From contig JANBTH010000497.1 of the NCBI GenBank assembly GCA_027578815.1, forward strand, positions 1 through 16,042: a stretch of DNA of 16,042 nt, in the 5' to 3' direction. The notes under the pieces were generated by a model, which saw only the letters and a program-made list of their open reading frames with translations, was not told where the DNA came from and did not search any database. Source of the DNA: Coemansia sp. RSA 1804. Its lineage: Eukaryota > Kickxellomycota > Kickxellomycetes > Kickxellales > Kickxellaceae. Numbering within the stretch: the stretch's first letter is position 1; every line of letters begins with the position of its first letter. This document shows positions 8,048 through 16,000 of this stretch, in pieces. A program made the translations under genes and the position numbers.

Positions 8048-8989
8048 ATGAAGCTGGCAGGATCGGTGCTGGTCTACATTTTGTGCGGTGCTGCGTTAGC
8101 ATCGAGAAAAGCCGATGGCCAGCTGCGTTTCTCTTTGGTACAAGCAGGCTCAGCTGAAAGCACAGGACATAGTGAAGCGGCAGCACAGCATGTGTACAAG
8201 CGAAAAACCCGCGAAGACCCAGCAAACCCGGTTGCAGCTGCAGCCATGGATCCGAATGAGGCGGCAATCAAGATTAAGCAAAAGGATCTGATTCCGGCAG
8301 ACCGTCCTAACCTGCATTCGGAAATCCATGCTCATAGGCATGATGACAGACACGGCGACAGGGATGATGCTGATCAGACCGACCGCGCAGACGACGACGA
8401 TGGCCATTCTGAGCACAAGAAGGATTCGGCAGCAAAAGCCAAAGCGAAGGGATCATCCAAGGCAGGCCACAATGATGGCGATGACGACGACAATGAAAAG
8501 GACAAGGGCAGGGACAAGGACGGAGAAGAAGAAGAAAGGCACAAAGAGGGAGACGACTCGGAATCACATCCTCAGAAAAACAAGGACAGCAAGGGCAAAA
8601 GCAAGGACAAGGACAAGAGCCTCTCAAAGCAAAAGTCAAAGGGAAAGAGCGAGGACAACGACAAGAAGAAAGGGAAGAATAAAAAGAATACGCACACGGG
8701 TCTCGACGGCAGCGAGATCAGCGATGAGGATGAAGATGGCGGAGATCCAAAACACAAAAAGGTCAAGGTCAAGCATGTCCAAGCAAAGCAGCGCCGCTGG
8801 CGCACAGGGAAACCAAAGTACAACTACAAGAAATCTCTTGCTGGATGGAAAGAGGTCGGTCCGTTGTACTACTATAAAGGCAAGTACGAGAACACCGCTC
8901 CGCCGACCAGCATTTCCAACCATGGGACATTGCGCATTCTTGTCAATTCACTCCTAGCGGCTGGCCTTGCATTTGCGCCATTTGCCTAG
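8048..8989 (+). CDS. secreted, highly charged, probably GPI-anchored surface protein
   Basis: I recognise no family. The 313-residue product begins with a classical signal peptide (residues 1-18, core GSVLVYILCGAALA, cleavage likely near A18-S19). A dibasic KR at 51-52 could be a Kex2 site. Residues about 90-235 are an extreme low-complexity stretch of Asp, Glu, Lys, His, Ser and Gly. It is His/Asp-rich first (HAHRHDDRHGDRDD, 94-107), then has KDKD/KSKGK-like repeats. A compact basic-aromatic segment follows (about 236-281, with WRTGKPKYNYKK and PLYYYKGKY). The C-terminus is hydrophobic (LRILVNSLLAAGLAFAPFA, 295-313) after SISNHG (288-293). That resembles a GPI attachment signal with a possible omega site at S290 or N291. 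It would thus be a plasma-membrane or cell-wall protein, and metal or polyanion binding is a guess from composition. The ATG is the first in frame with a complete signal peptide behind it. Confidence 0.75.
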   Translation: MKLAGSVLVYILCGAALASRKADGQLRFSLVQAGSAESTGHSEAAAQHVYKRKTREDPANPVAAAAMDPNEAAIKIKQKDLIPADRPNLHSEIHAHRHDDRHGDRDDADQTDRADDDDGHSEHKKDSAAKAKAKGSSKAGHNDGDDDDNEKDKGRDKDGEEEERHKEGDDSESHPQKNKDSKGKSKDKDKSLSKQKSKGKSEDNDKKKGKNKKNTHTGLDGSEISDEDEDGGDPKHKKVKVKHVQAKQRRWRTGKPKYNYKKSLAGWKEVGPLYYYKGKYENTAPPTSISNHGTLRILVNSLLAAGLAFAPFA

Positions 8990-9233
8990 TCTATTAGATC
9001 CTTTGCAAGCAATAGCTTTGAAAGGGCATTCCAGTCTATATTTATATTTATATAAGGTGTTGCACGTATATTACCCGAACCGTTGCAATGTAACGAATTT
9101 GACATTTTCCATGATTACAGTGGATAGTAGCAAGAAGAAATTTACAAGACGCTTAGAAAAGACTATATAATTTGTTTGAAAGGACGCTTTATGACATTCC
9201 GGATTATCTCCTGTTTCAAGATGGAAAACACAG

Positions 9234-9899
9234 TCACCGAGTTGGGCGCTGACATAGAAACTCGCCAGTCTCCACGTCAACTATACTCAGTGTAATGCTT
9301 TCAGGTGCTTGCGTGTATCCGACATAGGTCCTTCTAAACAACCCGGGATCATAAGGACCATGTGTTTGCTGCCCAGATAGAAATGGCTGGTTTGGTGGAG
9401 TGTATGTAGTTGTGTGTTCTCTTCTTTCCAGCAAAGAGGGTGGTTGTTGCGGCTGTGCGCGTAGGCATTTCTGCACCGCCGGTGAGTCAAATGGCGACCA
9501 GTTATCATCCGTATAGTTTGTATTTGTTGAAACAGAGATGTTGCTCGCTTGGCTGTTAGCTGGCAGCGGGTTCTGCTTTTCCGATCCTTCCGTTGGCAGC
9601 ACGATATTCGTTGTTGGTGTTGTTGTTGGTGTTGTTGTGGAATCCACCATGCGCAGGGTTACGCACGGTTCCGAGTTAAGGCTTGCTGCAGTATCATTAG
9701 ATTTGGGTTTATTGGATGAATCATCGGGTACTATATGGGTGTCCGTGGGGTTTCCACGTTCACATCTTGGTTGAGAATTGAATTGGTGGCGATACGGATG
9801 TGTGCTTGATGTTTCAGAGCCATGCGCTTTTAAAGACAGTGAGTTACATGCAACCTTCTTGCTTATCCGTCCCATGTTACAAAGAATTAAGCTACACAT
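9234..9899 (-). CDS. unrecognised Ser/Thr/Pro/Asn-rich protein
   Basis: A 221-residue frame from ATG 9899-9897 to TGA 9236-9234. An internal ATG at 9875 (MGRISKK) would give 213 residues and may be the better start, because the first eight residues are short and hydrophobic without being a convincing signal peptide. The middle (about 28-135) is disordered and rich in Ser, Thr, Asn and Pro, with a TTTPTTTPTT run. The C-terminal ~70 residues look more ordered, with PYDPGLFRRTYVGYTQAPES (182-201) and SITLSIVDVETGEFLCQRPT (201-220). I find no catalytic motif, membrane span or known domain. It converges with the GPI-like gene (244 bp apart). Upstream, a C/T-rich tract on its own strand (about 10062-10110) fits a promoter seen elsewhere in this window. 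A further 5' exon cannot be excluded. Confidence 0.55.
   Translation of the reverse strand: MCSLILCNMGRISKKVACNSLSLKAHGSETSSTHPYRHQFNSQPRCERGNPTDTHIVPDDSSNKPKSNDTAASLNSEPCVTLRMVDSTTTPTTTPTTNIVLPTEGSEKQNPLPANSQASNISVSTNTNYTDDNWSPFDSPAVQKCLRAQPQQPPSLLERREHTTTYTPPNQPFLSGQQTHGPYDPGLFRRTYVGYTQAPESITLSIVDVETGEFLCQRPTR
9610..9638. repeat. 12-bp tandem repeat, about 2.4 copies
   Basis: The unit GTTGTTGGTGTT occurs twice exactly at 9610-9621 and 9622-9633, plus a partial copy. On the minus strand it encodes the Thr/Pro run of the unrecognised protein. In-frame repeat units allow length variation without breaking the gene. Confidence 0.85.
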
Positions 9900-10363
9900 G
9901 AGCAAAATGTACGAACAAATGCGTCGGAATAGATAATATAGAGACGTGGTCTATTTCTTTCTTTAGAAACGCCATAGTATTTTTTGCAGCTACATATAAA
10001 AAGATGCTTCAAACAACGAAAGAAACACTGCTGTTAATGCTGGAATAGAAGAATGCGAGACGGAGATGATGAAAAGAAAAAAGAAGGAAAGGAGGAAAGA
10101 AAAGGACCCTTGCAGTAGAAACAAGTTATAAGCTCTGGAAAGAGACCTAATGACTTTTCGGCGCCTGTAAAAGGCTCCTTGTCCTCCGAAGCAATAAAGG
10201 CTTGCAAACGTGAAAGGACAAAATTAGCACCAGAAGATAAAAATACACGGGACAAGAGTGCTAACGGGGATGATTTACCGCCCGCAATCCCGAGCTAAGG
10301 ATCTTTTTTCATATCGTCTGATCTTGCTGTTATTTTTTTTCTTTCTTTCTTTTGCTGGCCAGT
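9900..10363. promoter_or_regulatory. divergent intergenic region
   Basis: This 464-bp gap lies between the minus-strand unrecognised gene and the + strand small ORF. It holds an ATATAAAAAGA TATA-like element at about 9994-10004 (+ orientation). A purine tract at about 10062-10110 is pyrimidine-rich on the minus strand. A T/C-rich tract (about 10326-10356) lies just before the + ATG. Confidence 0.4.
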
Positions 10364-10651
10364 ATGCGCTGCACATGGGCTTACCGGTTCTTTCAGCATA
10401 ACAGCAAGATGCTTAGCCGCAGTTTGCGCGGCAGTCTGTGGCCGGATGAATTGCGCAATAATGGAGCCAGCTGTGTCCGGAACGTGCTTCTCAACTGCCT
10501 AGAGTTTTACAATCCTTTTTGGTGCACCCCCATTAATTCGACACGGACTTCTGAATGGTCCCGATCCTCCGAAAAAGTCTCCATCGGCGAGCAAATCAGA
10601 TTCCATTTCTCCCCACCATTATCGGCTGAGCCAATATCCACTTTTCTGTAG
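10364..10651 (+). CDS. small hypothetical protein, possible mitochondrial presequence
   Basis: A 95-residue frame from ATG 10364 to TAG 10649-10651. There is no recognised family. The first ~28 residues (MRCTWAYRFFQHNSKMLSRS and on) are basic, Ser-rich and lack acidic residues, as mitochondrial targeting sequences do. The rest has no clear domain. Context gives it more weight than other short frames. A long T/C-rich tract ends just before the ATG, and an AATAAA signal lies 34 nt after the stop. It also fits neatly between divergent and convergent neighbours. Against it: the short length, the lack of any known motif, and the CCAG just before the ATG, which could instead be a splice acceptor. 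Confidence 0.35.
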   Translation: MRCTWAYRFFQHNSKMLSRSLRGSLWPDELRNNGASCVRNVLLNCLEFYNPFWCTPINSTRTSEWSRSSEKVSIGEQIRFHFSPPLSAEPISTFL

Positions 10652-10684
10652 CAGCAGAATGTCATAACGCTTCTTGCCTTGTGG

Positions 10685-10690
10685 AATAAA
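10685..10690 (+). terminator. poly(A)-like signal after the small ORF
   Basis: AATAAA 34 nt past the stop of the 95-residue frame, in the same orientation. A second AATAAA occurs near 10757. Confidence 0.35.
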
Positions 10691-10806
10691 ATATGAATTA
10701 AGCGAATCTTCAAGTTTTCTTATCCTGAATTTGCAGGGCTATATCTTGCCAATGACAATAAAATAACAATGCATATCTAAAGAAACTAGAACGCAGTCAC
10801 AACTGT

Positions 10807-12267
10807 TCAGCCAACTACATGACGGATGTAGTAGAAGGGAAGACCAAAAACGCCAAACCCATGTGCTTTGGCCAGCTTTGCAAAGCCCTCAGTCTCCACC
10901 TGATGCTGAAATAGCCATGCCGGAAACCCGACCCCGGAGCGGTGTACGTGGGCTTTGACAAGAGTAAATGTGCCTCCGACGCCATCGAGCGGAACAATGG
11001 TCTCGTTCTTTGAGAAGCCATCCAGGTACTTTCGGTGGGTCTTGAGCGACTTGTATCCCTCGACCAAAAAATCGTCTTCCTTTAGTTTGCTGATCATCTT
11101 GAGGCTCTTCGGCGTCTCTTGCCACGCATTGCGGTCGTAGACGCTGTGCTTCCAGCGGTCCTGTTGGGTCTTTCTGCGCACAAGGCAATTTGGGACGATG
11201 ACATCTTTGTCGTGCACCATCAGATCGCGCACAATGTTGGGTGGATAATACTCGAGATCCCCATCGATCCAAAGCACCCATTGCTCGTTCTGGAGGGCAC
11301 GCGTCCACAAGTAGTTGCGTGCCTTGGCCATCATGCTGCGCCGTTCGTGCTGCTTTGTGCGTAGGTGCCGTTGGTTGCGCGGCAACGAATAGAAGAAATC
11401 CTGACGATATATCTCAAACCTTTTGAGTCGCAACTCAGCCGGAGCCTTTTCCTGATACCATTGTCTGGACTCTACAAGCATCTGCTGGGTGTTGTCTGTA
11501 GAGTCAGACACAAGGAATGCAAGAGATATACGGCTTCGTGGGTACCGGATCTTATCAAGCAATGCAAAGTAGCGTGCTAGATGCTTTGCATTGTTTTTCA
11601 ATGGCGTGAGGATCAGAGTTGAATCGGGATCGGGTTGCGACGTGTGTGGTGAAACTTCTTTGTTGTTTTTGATAATCATCTGTGACTCTGCAGTCAGCTT
11701 CTCGTGGCTTGCACTGCTCTGCGGCCCCTTGGGCAGCCAAGATGGCATAGTAGCAACTCTTGGCTTGTATTCATTTCCAAGTACCTCGATATACGCAGCG
11801 TCAACTGGATTAAGGGAGCAATCAGTAGCATTGCTGCCGCCTAAAGTGTTCTGTTGTTGACCGCCGTAGTTTATATCCTGAACAGAATGGTGATGTTCTT
11901 CTAGACCGTCGTTTCGATTGTCTGCGGTTCTTGTCATCTGTGCGTAGCCATTTTCTTCTTTGATAGGCAAGCTGCTATTGGGTTGCGAGCAAGTACTATC
12001 TTCTTGATAGTATCTGGCAAACGTCCAAAACGACAATAGTATGATCGTCGCGAGTACGAATGTAGGAGCACGTTCCTTTTTAAACAGTCTACACCAGTGT
12101 TGATGTTTGCTGTTCTGAATGCATGATTAAACAAAACATTTGTCTGGAAGCAATATGTGGTAGTTTGCTTAGAATAATATTGAGAATATGGTAGTTTACC
12201 TTTTTGCCAATGAGCCCTGACGAGGACAGACAAAGCGGATGCTCTTTTCGTAGGAAATGGCGCCCAT
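10807..12267 (-). CDS. Anp1/Mnn9/Van1-family mannosyltransferase (GT62), two exons
   Basis: The main exon covers 12109-10807. Its open frame has no ATG: the hydrophobic anchor is interrupted only by a TTG, and upstream it runs to a TAA. A first exon at 12267-12200 starts with ATG in MGAISYEKSIRFVCP and is joined across a 90-nt intron in phase. This gives a 456-residue type II membrane protein with a basic cytosolic tail and a membrane anchor at about 38-54 (PTFVLATIILLSFWTFA). The stem (about 58-185) is disordered. The catalytic domain has ILTPLKN (189-195), the DGD motif in WIDGDLEYYP (305-307) expected to bind Mn/GDP-mannose, and VPNCLVRR. It also has the family block LDGVGGTFTLVKAHVHRSG (397-415) and ETEGFAKLAKAHGFGVFGLP (428-447). 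Such enzymes work in Golgi M-Pol complexes that build the alpha-1,6-mannan backbone of N-glycans. Which of the three paralogues it matches is not decidable here. Confidence 0.88.
12110..12199 (-). other. inferred 90-nt intron in the mannosyltransferase gene
   Basis: On the minus strand the donor is AAAAG|GTAAAC (intron starts at 12199) and the acceptor is GAACAG|C (intron ends at 12110). The first exon ends two bases into a codon and the second starts with one base, so AG+C makes Ser. The alternative acceptor six bases earlier (ATTCAG) would be in phase only with a different, longer upstream frame. The acceptor ending CCAG leads to a stop. Confidence 0.6.
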
Positions 12268-13027
12268 TTCTAATATTGGCAATATATTTAACTTTAAAGG
12301 AGGTGTTGATACATAAAATAAAAAAAAGCGAAGGAACAAGAAAAACTATAGCCAAAATATTAATATCACCCAAGCTGAAAGAGGAGACAGCCATTGTTCT
12401 TGAAGATTTATCAAAGAATATCAAAAGGCTATGTCTGGAGATTTGCTAAATGTGTCAATTGTCGCTTTCTTATTTCCAGCTTGCCTTCGATTGCATTGTA
12501 AACACACAGATGTCTGTTAAAGCAGTAGAGTTACAAAACCGTTTCAGAGCCTGCTTATCCACAGAATAATTTAGATTATATAAACGTTACCCCATTTTTC
12601 AAAAGAATACTTGTAGACATTAAAGGGGTCCATTTGCAGTAACAACAGTAACCACTTGATGTTACTTTTTATAGCCAACTAGTTCAATACAAAAAGCTAT
12701 ATATCGCCACCCTTCCTCATCTGCTTTAAATTGTAAAGTTTTTCTTGCAATGTTTATGATAGTCCATAGAAATAAATGTTAGTTAACATGCTAGATCCTA
12801 ACTCTTAGCAAATGTAATCGAGCAACCAGAAAAAAGAAGCAATATCATCCGATCGGGGAGAGAGAAACTACCAGTTAATCCCATTATATCTGAAATGGTA
12901 ACGCAGTCTATTGCTATGCTGGACAGATAAGGTGCCTGTGCTTCAAAACCTTCTTTTATGAACTGGAGCCTCGTGAATTTATTCCTTCAGTATTGTCAAT
13001 ATCTTACACTCTGCAAGCGCATCGGCC
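12268..13027. promoter_or_regulatory. divergent AT-rich intergenic region
   Basis: This 760-bp region lies upstream of both the mannosyltransferase (-) and the prolyl-tRNA synthetase (+). It is AT-rich, with a TATATAAA at 12577-12584 (about 445 nt before the + start codon) and another TATATAT-like stretch near 12697. I see no tRNA, snRNA signature or convincing coding frame. The frames at 12204-12449 and 12089-12424 are AT-driven. The latter is the longer alternative first-exon frame of the mannosyltransferase, considered but not preferred. Confidence 0.45.
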
Positions 13028-14914
13028 ATGGTTGTTGGGTTGGGACTTGGACAAGCGTGCCGTCAAGCATGCCTCGGAAATAAGATAATGTTTGGGATGC
13101 GGCGGCATAGCACGGGAGTTCCGCAGAACAGCCGGCTGAGCTGGATGCTTCTTCCCACAAACAAGACAGGCAAGGGCGACAGCAAAAGCAGCAGCAGTAG
13201 CAGCATTAGCAGCAATGACACCACTGATATGCTGACCAAGGCTGGATACATCCACCAGTCGTCGGCGGGGATATTCACGCTTATGCCCATGGCGCAGCGT
13301 GTGGTTGACAAGATAGAGCGCATTGTGGACGAGGAGCTGGGGCGCGTTGGCGGGCAGAAGCTTGCGATGCCGACGCTTTTGACGCAAAACAGCTGGCTGA
13401 AAACTGGACGGTGGGAATCGACGGGCGAGGAGCTCTTTTCGCTAACCGACCGGCGCGGATCGACAATGATCCTTGGGCCAACGCATGAGGAGGAGGTCAC
13501 TGAGCTTGTCAGAAGCACCGTCACCAGCCACCGCCGGTATCCGCTGCGGCTGTACCAAACAACCCGCAAGTTTCGGGATGAAACACGGCCACGAGCCGGC
13601 CTCTTGCGCGGACGCGAGTTCATTATGAAAGACATGTACTCTTTTGACGTGACAAAGGAAAAGGCAATTGAGACGTTCTGGACGCTAGAGGCAGCGTACC
13701 GCAAGTTCTTTGACAGAATCGGCGTTCCCTATGTTGTAGCCGACGCAGACTCGGGAAACATTGGCGGCACGCTGTCAAAGGAATTCCACTTTGTCAACGG
13801 GTCTGGCGAAGACACGCTGCTCGAATGCACAAACTGCGGATACACGGCAAACGAGGAGCGTGCACAGGGTGTTCCTACCAGCAGACAGCCATTGGCGGAT
13901 GTCTATTGCGTGATGGTTCAGAACGCCGCCAAGGAGACGCTTTCAGCGCGGGCGGTCGTTGTTCCAAAGGACCACATGCCTAGCATGCTGAAGATAAGCA
14001 AGGAGATTCCAACAGGGCCCAAGCAGAGTCTTGTGCTTGCAAGTATAGGCAGCGGGATTAATGGTGTTGGTGAGGCGCTGGATGTGGCAGCCAAGTGGCA
14101 GGGGTCATTACGGAACCCGCTGTTGCTGGATGGAAGCGCGACTCTAGTTGATTCGTGTCTGCGTGATCCGGGCGCCCAGACACAGTGTGCGACGCATGGC
14201 GCTGAGCTACAGCATCGGGGCTTGGATGGAACGGCTTCATGGGGCGACTGGCACGTGGCACAATCGGGTGATGCTTGCCCCAGATGCAGGAGTGGCGTGC
14301 TCCAGGCGCAACGATCAATAGAGGTCGGGCATATATTTTATTTGGGCGACAAGTACTCGCGTGCAATGGAGCTGAGCGTGCTGTATGAGAACAAGCAAAC
14401 TTCTGTGCAGATGGGATGCTATGGCATTGGGATCTCACGCATCCTGCAGGCGGTTGCCGAGTGCTGCCAAACAGGAAAGCGAGGTCTCCGGTGGCCGCTC
14501 TCCATTGCGCCGTATGCGGCGGCTGTTTTGCCGCTGGTGGGCGCGGATCGCGTTCCTGAAGTCTATGCGCTGCTGAGCGAGATCGGCGTAGGCGGATACA
14601 GGCCGTTTAGCGACAACATTGCTGTTGATGACCGCGACCATCTTAGACCAGGCTTCAGGCTGAATGATGTTGAGCTCTTGGGGTTCCCGGTCACGGTGGT
14701 TCTGGGAAAGAGGTTTTCCACTGCCGAAGAGGTCGAGGTCCAGCTGCGCATCCCACACCTTCGGCTGGCGACTGTAGAGTCAGTCGATGGCATTCGCGTA
14801 TCTGGCGACGACCATGATTGCCGCGCATACGTCAAGCTGGACAAGCTGAGTGCATTCCTGACAACCGTGCTTCAGAGTCTTGCTGACTCCTTGGCCGTGC
14901 CGGTGCCAAAGTAG
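13028..14914 (+). CDS. PARS2: prolyl-tRNA synthetase, bacterial type, presumably mitochondrial
   Basis: A 628-residue class II aminoacyl-tRNA synthetase that charges tRNA-Pro, the counterpart of human PARS2 and yeast Aim10. The N-terminal ~65 residues are basic, Ser-rich and poor in acid (MFGMRRHSTG, then a Ser run 54-62), consistent with a mitochondrial presequence. The catalytic core shows motif 1 (about 112-122), GPTHEEE (150-156), motif 2 (RKFRDETRPRAGLLRGREFI, 180-199, then MKDMYSF) and motif 3 (GCYGIGISRI, 463-472). Between motifs 2 and 3 lies an insertion of about 146 residues flanked by CTNC (267-270) and CPRC (417-420). This is where bacterial ProRS carries its editing domain, and IEVGHIFYLGDKYS (431-444) follows as in bacteria. 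The anticodon-binding domain is about 490-628. The ATG at 13028 is the first in frame. A later ATG (residue 21 or 24) could also serve. Confidence 0.93.
   Translation: MVVGLGLGQACRQACLGNKIMFGMRRHSTGVPQNSRLSWMLLPTNKTGKGDSKSSSSSSISSNDTTDMLTKAGYIHQSSAGIFTLMPMAQRVVDKIERIVDEELGRVGGQKLAMPTLLTQNSWLKTGRWESTGEELFSLTDRRGSTMILGPTHEEEVTELVRSTVTSHRRYPLRLYQTTRKFRDETRPRAGLLRGREFIMKDMYSFDVTKEKAIETFWTLEAAYRKFFDRIGVPYVVADADSGNIGGTLSKEFHFVNGSGEDTLLECTNCGYTANEERAQGVPTSRQPLADVYCVMVQNAAKETLSARAVVVPKDHMPSMLKISKEIPTGPKQSLVLASIGSGINGVGEALDVAAKWQGSLRNPLLLDGSATLVDSCLRDPGAQTQCATHGAELQHRGLDGTASWGDWHVAQSGDACPRCRSGVLQAQRSIEVGHIFYLGDKYSRAMELSVLYENKQTSVQMGCYGIGISRILQAVAECCQTGKRGLRWPLSIAPYAAAVLPLVGADRVPEVYALLSEIGVGGYRPFSDNIAVDDRDHLRPGFRLNDVELLGFPVTVVLGKRFSTAEEVEVQLRIPHLRLATVESVDGIRVSGDDHDCRAYVKLDKLSAFLTTVLQSLADSLAVPVPK
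13181..13217 (+). repeat. AGC-rich microsatellite-like tract encoding Ser
   Basis: Repeated AGC/AGT triplets encode the Ser run in the presequence-core linker of the prolyl-tRNA synthetase. The tract is imperfect, so it is at most mildly unstable. Confidence 0.75.
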
Positions 14915-15857
14915 CCCTGATCTCTTTCAGGCCTTGGCTGGCGCTGGCTGATGGCCGTCCGCTCTGGTGGACAGGCCTTCTCTTTTGATGCCACAACTGC
15001 AATAACAGCTGAATAATAAAGTATTTTACGGCAGTGCCTTTTTCGACAGCCCAAGAAGCGCCGGCGAAGAAACGTAGGGCTGCTGACTGGCTTGTGAAAT
15101 AAAGTCAGTCCATTGGTCAAGCACCCGCTCCTCCCCTGGTGCGCGTGACATGGATGGAAGAAGGGCCTGAGCTTTTCTGTCCTCAGAGGAATAAGCATGC
15201 CCACAGCCGCTCACCACCACCAGTCAGTCTGTGCTGGCCAGACTCTCATCGCATCGTTTGTTGCACATTTCCATCCCCAAAAAGAAAAAAGCTTCGCGGC
15301 GTTGTCTGGCCCAGTCAAAACGCAGCAAGAGAAAAGGTCTTTTTTTTTCTTGCTCAGCCCTTACCACTTTTTCTGATGCTTAAAAAGAGGAAACCCCGTT
15401 TCTTTTCGCTCTTTACAGCCTCGCAACCAAAAGCTGTGCTGTTTCGTGTGTTTGCTTGTGGCGGTGGTGTTTCACCTTTTTTTCTCCCTCTTCCGGTTTG
15501 CTCTTGGTTATTAATACAAAATTCAATTATCCTCCCTTTTCTTGCTCTTCTGCTTTCCGAACCTTTTTTCTTTTATTTTTGTTTCCTCCATTTCTGTCGT
15601 CTACGTACCGCCCTCTCTTTCCTCTCTCACTTACTCGCTTTTGGGGGCTTAAACTGACATGGAAATAAGCTAACAAGGCGGGTGCTTTCTAATCTCTCCA
15701 TCCGACATTCCTTGACTATATTTTTATTGCTTTCTTCATTTTCCCATCTCTCATTCTCATTGTTGCTGTTGTCGGTACTATAGCAGCCTAGCGTACTTCT
15801 GGTAGCGAGAAAAGCAGTCAGTAGTGCGCGTTGCCTTGATTTCAACATTTGTACATT
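14915..15857. promoter_or_regulatory. 3' end of ProRS gene and long pyrimidine-rich leader or promoter of the next gene
   Basis: This 943-bp region begins with the ProRS 3' UTR. From about 15275 to 15645 the + strand is strikingly T/C-rich, with runs such as nine T at 15342-15350. The frames here (15139-15657, 15456-15668) are Phe/Leu/Ser-rich by-products of that composition. A minus-strand frame at 15220-15026 has more protein-like codons but no ATG. I see no convincing gene. Confidence 0.5.
15015..15020 (+). terminator. poly(A) signal of the prolyl-tRNA synthetase gene
   Basis: AATAAA about 100 nt past the ProRS stop codon, followed by TATTTTA. Position and orientation fit. Confidence 0.55.
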
Positions 15858-16000
15858 ATGGAAGACACGCCAGCTGAAGGGGTTAGACCGCCCACAAACC
15901 CCCCGTTTACAGAACAAGATTCTGCCCGACACGATGCGCCGCGGTCTGTAGCGACGTTGCAACAGCACTCTGGGCAGAACAGCCAGCCAAACCAGAAAAG
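15858..16000 (+). CDS. putative first exon of a gene that runs out of the window (3' partial)
   Basis: An ATG at 15858-15860 opens a frame of Pro/Gln/Asn/Ser-rich, disordered-looking sequence (MEDTPAEGVRPPTNPPFTEQ at the start, then QHSGQNSQPNQK). Unspliced, it would stop at TGA 16008-16010 after 50 residues. AAAAG|GTACAT at 15996-16006 looks like a splice donor, so the likely reading is a 47-codon-plus-2-base first exon continuing beyond the edge. The ~370-nt pyrimidine-rich leader before it resembles promoters of other genes here. No family can be named from so short and disordered a start. Confidence 0.4.

Noticed and set aside
8328..8957. 209-codon frame overlapping the charged secreted protein in another phase
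   Set aside because: It is an Arg/Thr/Lys-rich by-product of the GAC/AAG/GAG-repetitive DNA. The overlapping frame has a signal peptide and GPI-like tail, which this one lacks.
10050..10110. GATGATGA-like box as the C box of a C/D snoRNA
   Set aside because: No D box (CTGA) with flanking complementary ends occurs at a suitable distance. The stretch is a general purine tract.
15026..15220. Minus-strand frame with protein-like codons opposite the ProRS downstream region
   Set aside because: There is no ATG (GTG only, preceded by an in-frame TGA), no clear acceptor that would make it a terminal exon, and no known motif.
15139..15657. 172-codon + strand frame
   Set aside because: It is Phe/Leu/Ser-rich because the DNA is a pyrimidine tract, it begins without an ATG, and it has no domain.
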